From the NCBI RefSeq assembly GCF_037392515.1, contig NC_090282.1, positions 34,461,054 to 34,525,053 on the forward strand: DNA of 64,000 bases. Direction: 5' to 3'. This DNA is from Haliotis asinina. Lineage: Eukaryota; Mollusca; Gastropoda; Lepetellida; Haliotidae. Shown here piece after piece: positions 59,407 through 64,000 of the stretch; the stretch's first letter is position 1, and each line of letters begins with the position of its first letter. The notes under the pieces were generated by a model. It saw only the letters and a program-made list of their open reading frames with translations, did no database searches and was not told the origin of the DNA. The position numbers were made by a program, and so were the translations under genes.

Positions 59407-62212
59407 CTTACCTTACCTCATGGTTATGTGCATATTTTCTTTATTTATCCAATACAAAGATTGGAAAGCATGATAGAAAAGTATTCTAGTGGAACCTTAC
59501 CATGAAACTACTGACGCAGAAGCACCCCCCCAATCCTGTCATGTGACAAGGAGGACACATCACTTTATCCTTTATCACACTGCGAGTACCATGATATATT
59601 ACACAAAAAATTGTACACACTGTTGGCTTTTTTTCTTTTTTCACCCTGTGCAGTATTTGTGGTTTTGTCTCGCATAGTTTTTCCAGCTTCGCTTCGGCAG
59701 TATGAGGTACTTTCTTCGTTAGCTTGGGGTGTTTTGGATCTTGCTTGATTAGTTTGAGACTTTTTTTTGTGGTTTCTCTTTGTGAGGTTTTTCATGTGTT
59801 TAGCAGTATGGCAGGTGTAACTAGGCAGAGCTGTTAGTGTGGGCTCTTTGTTGTCCGTTGGTTTCATACAGTGTTTTTCCACCATTTTTGCTTCACTGTC
59901 ACATTAACTTGGTGGCGTGTAATTTTTGTTTTGTAATTTTCTTGTCTTGGTACAAGACGGTTACCACAGTTATGTGGTTTTCCTCATGGCAGCTCGTGGT
60001 GGTTAGTTCATGCCATGTGTCTACTTTAATCTGTGCAAGTCTCAGAAGTCGGCTAGAGATCCCCGTCCTGATTTCCCAGTATGTACATGGTCTTCCCGGT
60101 TCGCATTTTGCCCAGACCTACCTGGCATCAATTTTATAATAAATGTTTTACTCAGTGCAAGCTCCTCATGGCTTCTGATGACATTGCTGTGTCAGCCCAT
60201 CTCTACGCCTTCAGAAAATGGCTGTTCTATGACTTTGCCTCCCTGACAATCTTCATTCACAGAACATTACTGAACAAGTCGCCTTACTCAGGCTTAGATC
60301 GACAATGCAGTGAATCGAGGCACTCCGTCAATTCTGCAGGATCCCTGGCTTATGAATCTTCTGGTGGGTCTCCTTGAAAGGGAGGATCATGATCAATCTA
60401 AGAAATGCCAGTGCTTGTCTGACAGGCGTTCCCCCACTGGAGAAGATCAGCGTTCATGTAGGAATCAGCATCCCCTGAACTTTCTCAAAGGCGTTTCCCT
60501 GCACGAAAAGTTTGGTGCTCTTCTCCTAGACCTTCGCGTTGGCGTTCTCCTTGGCATTCCTGTTCTCCAAGGCGCTCTCCTGTACAAGACAGTTGGCGCT
60601 CACCTATGTGTTCACCCAGCATTCATGTTCCAGATTTCCTTTGTTTAGATTGCAGGATTCTTCATCTATTTTGTCAGAAGTCATAGTTTGTTCTGGACTA
60701 TAAGAAAGACGATAGCCAGGGTCTGACACACTTGGGTGTTAATGCTTGGATAGCTGATAGGCTTATTAGTTGCCCATCTTCACGGTCGGATATCCCTCAT
60801 GCTACCTCTATTTGGTATGATCCGGAGCGGCTTTTTGCCACAGCAACCTATAGTGAATGTTGCTATTGCCTCCCTGGTTGAGTATTTCCAACAGTTGTCT
60901 GTCAGGCCCTCCATTAAATCTGCCAAAGTTCGCCATCAGGACTCCAAGGTGCAGGCTAGGGTTCTGTCTGGATCATGTTGATTTGGCCATAGTAACCACC
61001 ACGATTACTAGGAGGACTGGGTTACTTGTTCTAGTCAGGAGGAATTCAAAGAAAGACTGATGCGTGCCCTGTTTGTGGCTCCCACTTTATTCGCGGATGT
61101 TTTTCTCAAAGCATGCCTCTTCAACCCAAACAGATAGCACTCCAATCCTTTTGTCACTTTGCCACCATGTCAGTGCCAGCTACCAAGACCATGGATTTAT
61201 ACTGGTCCAGAGGGCTGTTGTTCTGTAGGGCCTTTGGAGGGTGTGGCAGGGTACATTCCAACAACTTCTAACATCGCCCCGCTGGTAATTACTTGGTAAG
61301 GACGTGGTTCAAACCAGCAAGCCCAAGTGCAAGCATTGCTGATGTTTTGGACAGCCACGACTGAGACCACCCATGATCAGTGATATATCTGTAGGCAGGA
61401 GGCTTAGGGTCTTGTGGCCCAATTGGACAATTCTAGGTGACCCGTTAGGCTATCAGTTACCAATAGCCAAATTCGCCCGGGTCTCACAAATATTCCATCA
61501 TTCAACACCAGCACCTCAACATGAGCAACATCCAGTCTTGGCTGGACAAGAAAGCTATAGAACAAGTACAAGTGTCTAGTCACTCCCCTGAGTTTTACTC
61601 TCCCATCTTCCTGCTGCCTAGAAAGAATTCACATAAGATAAGGATGATTCACAACATAGTGGTGTTCAACAAACTACCTTCCGTAGCCGCCACATTTTCG
61701 TTGGGATCTCAACATGGTTTTACAATACCTTCATGGGCATCTGTCTGAGCCTTTGTCTGTTTCGATGACTTGTCTCGGAAAACAGTTTTTCCGTTGGTGC
61801 TGACTACTCGCTTTAGATGTCACCAGGATTAGATTTTAACAAGTTCGTCACGGTTCCGTCTATTTGGGTCTTCTTTGGGATTTCATGGCCAAGAACCAGT
61901 TGCCTAGCCAATCGGATTGTTTGTTTGTCATTCCCATTCACTTTAGTGCTTGTTTTAAGGTAAATCCATGTTCTTTTGTGTTGTGTCTCTTTATTAGGAG
62001 CTGTGTGGGTGATATACTGTTTTTGTTTTGTCGATTCCAATGCTACATCAAGACAGTTTCCATGTCCCCTGCTGTGCTGGCTAGTCCTCACTGGTGTCCG
62101 ACCCTCTAGCCTTTCTTTCGAATCAACATGCACATAACCATAAGGTAAGATAAGTTAAAAAGTTATTAAAATCTAATTATTTTAGGTGTTTAATACTTGC
62201 CTTACCTCATGG
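59407..62212 (+). mobile_element. fossil DIRS-like retroelement in MRTO4 intron
   Basis: A broken, plus-oriented element of about 2.8 kb. An inverted end pair brackets it: 59407-59433 and 62128-62154, 27 bp with about two differences. A further copy of the left-end motif in direct orientation at 62195-62212 recalls the internal complementary region of DIRS elements. A gag-like stretch with Arg/Ser-rich and Cys-containing sequence lies at about 60.0-61.3 kb. A reverse-transcriptase-like stretch lies at about 61.5-61.7 kb, with a 'FYSPIFLLPRKN' signature similar to DIRS-type RTs. No tyrosine recombinase was recognised and the element is shorter than whole DIRS copies. It has many breaks and is clearly inactive. 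The well-matched ends suggest moderate rather than great age. An LTR-type assignment is less likely because no direct long repeats are seen. Confidence 0.5.
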
Positions 62213-62224
62213 CGTCTTACACTC

Positions 62225-63145
62225 TCCCTACGATGGATCTCCTCCCCTTCAAATGCAGGGGGATATAGTCAACGCCTTGTCTGTCAGTCAGTCCAATTGT
62301 TCTTAATCATTTTGTTTCAGGTGCATAACTCCAAATCCGTTCAATATTTTACGACAGCAATTGGCACATATATAAAAAATAACCTAACATGGTGCGTTTT
62401 GCCATTTCCAGATTTTTGTCATTTATATATTTTCTTGGTTTCTATGGAAATGATTTCATCTTTGCCTCAAAGGGAGAGGTGACCTTTGTTTCCAGAACAC
62501 AACTGAAGAACCATTTGATATCATCCAACAAAACATGGTAGATGTATCAAACATAAGCTAAAGTTGTGCCTTTTGCAGTTTACAGAAGTTTGGCATTTTA
62601 GTCTTTTTGGTTTCCATGGAAACGATTCGTACTTTGTCTCAAAAAAGGGAAGGGTAACCTTCGTATCTGGAGCAGAACTCGAAAAGGTCATAATATCTTT
62701 CAACAAAACCTGGCAGATATATGAGACAGATCTTGATGTATTGGCTTTTACTGATTTTTGTCACCTTTATTTTTCGTGGTTTCTGGAGTGCAACTGGAAA
62801 ACTTCGTAATATCTTTCTGCAAAACTAGGTAGATATGTGAGGTAGAACCCAAAGTGGTGTGTTTTGATATTTACAGAATTTTTGCGTTTTCATTTTTTTA
62901 TTTTCCACACAAATGATTTGGTCTCAAACGGGAGGGATGGGCTTTGTTTCTCGAAAACACAACTCAAAAACTATTTGATATCTTTCAACAAATCTTGGTA
63001 AATATGTGAGGCAGTACGTGAAGTGGTGCCTTTTGCTGTTTACTGATTTTTGTGAGATATCATTTTCCATGTAAAATTTTGGACTTTATCTGTAAAGGAA
63101 GGGATAGACTTCATTTCTGGAGCACAAGTCGAAAAATTCTTAAAG
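62225..63145 (+). repeat. ~170-bp diverged tandem repeat array
   Basis: It starts like the left block ('ggggatatagtcaacgcctt'). Then 'ggtttctatggaaatgattt' at 62437 and 'ggtttccatggaaacgattc' at 62609 show a 172 bp period. 'atatctttcaacaaa' and 'gtgaggcag' elements recur to about 63145. About five units, some shortened. No long direct coding frame. Confidence 0.75.
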
Positions 63146-63149
63146 GTCA

Positions 63150-63800
63150 CATGCAACCAAAAAATCAAACATAATTAAAACACATTTATCACTTATTCAT
63201 GACATATAATATACATTGCTGCTTTTAAAAAAACAAATAAACACAATTATAAGCGTACAATCGCGATTCAAAAGTGCAATATTTTGTACTTGGGCTTACT
63301 TCCCCCGAAACGAAGCCCTCGGGAGACCGAACCCAGTCATAGCGGGTGGATATGCACTCAAGTGTAACGACGGCTTCCGATTGGCTGTTTCATTTGCTGA
63401 TATGCTGAGGGCTGATTGTGTGTACAGAAAGATGATCTGTTTGATGGGCATTTTAGAAGTATAGCCAGTCACTTAAGATTCTTTATGGATAGCAACTTCT
63501 TTTTGTGTACTTGATGCGTCGTTTCAGTATGGATTCATATACTGTTGTCAAACAAAATCATATACACGAAAAGAAGTAGTTATGCATGAAGAGTGTATAT
63601 AGAGATGTTGGCTTTGGAAAATACATGTTCTCTGAATTTGCGCTCGATCCAATCAAAAATCATGTCAGTAGAGATGATAAACTACTGCGTGGCTGGAATC
63701 TGTCATAGGTCCAAGTACGAAGCAGGACTTGAAACTGACAAGAGTTTGCACCAGCTTCCATCAGATCCAGTCATCCGAAAAAAATGAATGTAGTTTGTTT
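63150..63800 (+). mobile_element. repeat-like segment with THAP-domain-like fragment
   Basis: Residues coded at about 63662-63787 read 'MSVEMINYCVAGICHRSKYE', and 19 residues on 'HQLPSDPVIRKK'. The spacing Cys-x4-Cys, then 'LP.D', resembles the start of a THAP zinc finger (C2CH), a DNA-binding domain found in P-element-like transposases and host THAP proteins. The frame ends before the conserved Trp. The flanking text ('ggtcacatgcaaccaaaaaa' near 63145) looks repetitive. It could be a transposon piece or a stray host exon. Confidence 0.35.
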
Positions 63801-64000
63801 GCAACCCACACACATAAAAACATGTCATGTGTATCACACGTGCCTAATTACATAATGTAGCAGACACGGGACTCGGGTGCGCGAGTCATAAATCAACTTA
63901 TTTTCTTTATGTCGTATAGTCTGATAGGTGTTAAGTTCAAATTGCACGTGGTCAGTGACTGAAGCTGTGTATTGCATGTTGTCTTTAGCAGACAGGCAGA
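63801..64000 (+). other. continuing MRTO4 intron
   Basis: No exon, repeat or signal recognised before the window ends. Confidence 0.4.

Noticed and set aside
59565-59885. 106-codon minus-strand frame rich in Lys/Thr
   Set aside because: It lies antisense within the fossil DIRS-like element and has no recognisable domain.
58666-64000. Further MRTO4 exons inside the window
   Set aside because: I looked for sequence coding the expected 'MFFGKNK' start after a phase-2 acceptor and found none, so the gene must continue beyond 64000.

Overview
The window looks like a gastropod mollusc nuclear genome, most likely abalone (Haliotis) or a close relative. The reasons are GT-AG introns, long repeat-rich spacers, and many copies of two SINE families sharing a tail (around 'agcaatattccagc', followed by CACT/GTGA runs) that I associate with abalone DNA. 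The species call is inference.

The main content is a head-to-tail array of four 14-3-3 genes, all on the minus strand between about 20.5 and 56.1 kb. In transcription order they are: copy A (46885-56066, 271 aa, zeta-like, near-canonical); copy B (34066-40136, 236 aa); copy C (28840-32205, 240 aa); and copy D (20531-25322, 255 aa). I read every exon and splice site by eye. All four have continuous frames, matching intron phases, a fourth 14-3-3 exon of exactly 96 bp, and a very short last exon coding the end of the protein. All keep the Lys, Arg and Arg-Tyr of the phosphopeptide groove. B, C and D are strongly diverged elsewhere, mostly in loops, dimer-side helices and C-terminal tails. C and D share an extra intron that A and B lack. 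This lineage-specific 14-3-3 expansion is the system worth following.

Divergent from copy A, across about 0.58 kb with a CRE-like and a YY1-like site, is the 5' part of MRTO4 (mRNA turnover 4, a ribosome-assembly factor) on the plus strand. Its first three coding exons are at 56643-58665. The rest lies beyond the window, so the following intron is over 5 kb. That intron holds a diverged ~170 bp repeat family, a fossil DIRS-like retroelement (about 59.4-62.2 kb) and a THAP-like fragment near 63.6 kb.

Region by region: 0-20.5 kb has no recognisable host gene, only a decayed Tc1/mariner transposase, microsatellites, minisatellites (units of 5, 21, 22, ~50, ~65 and ~80 bp) and SINEs. 20.5-40.1 kb holds copies D, C and B with SINEs and minisatellites in introns and spacers. 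40.1-46.9 kb holds two small inverted-repeat-bounded elements, one foldback element and the probable 3' UTR of copy A. 46.9-56.1 kb is copy A. 56.1-64 kb is the shared promoter and MRTO4.
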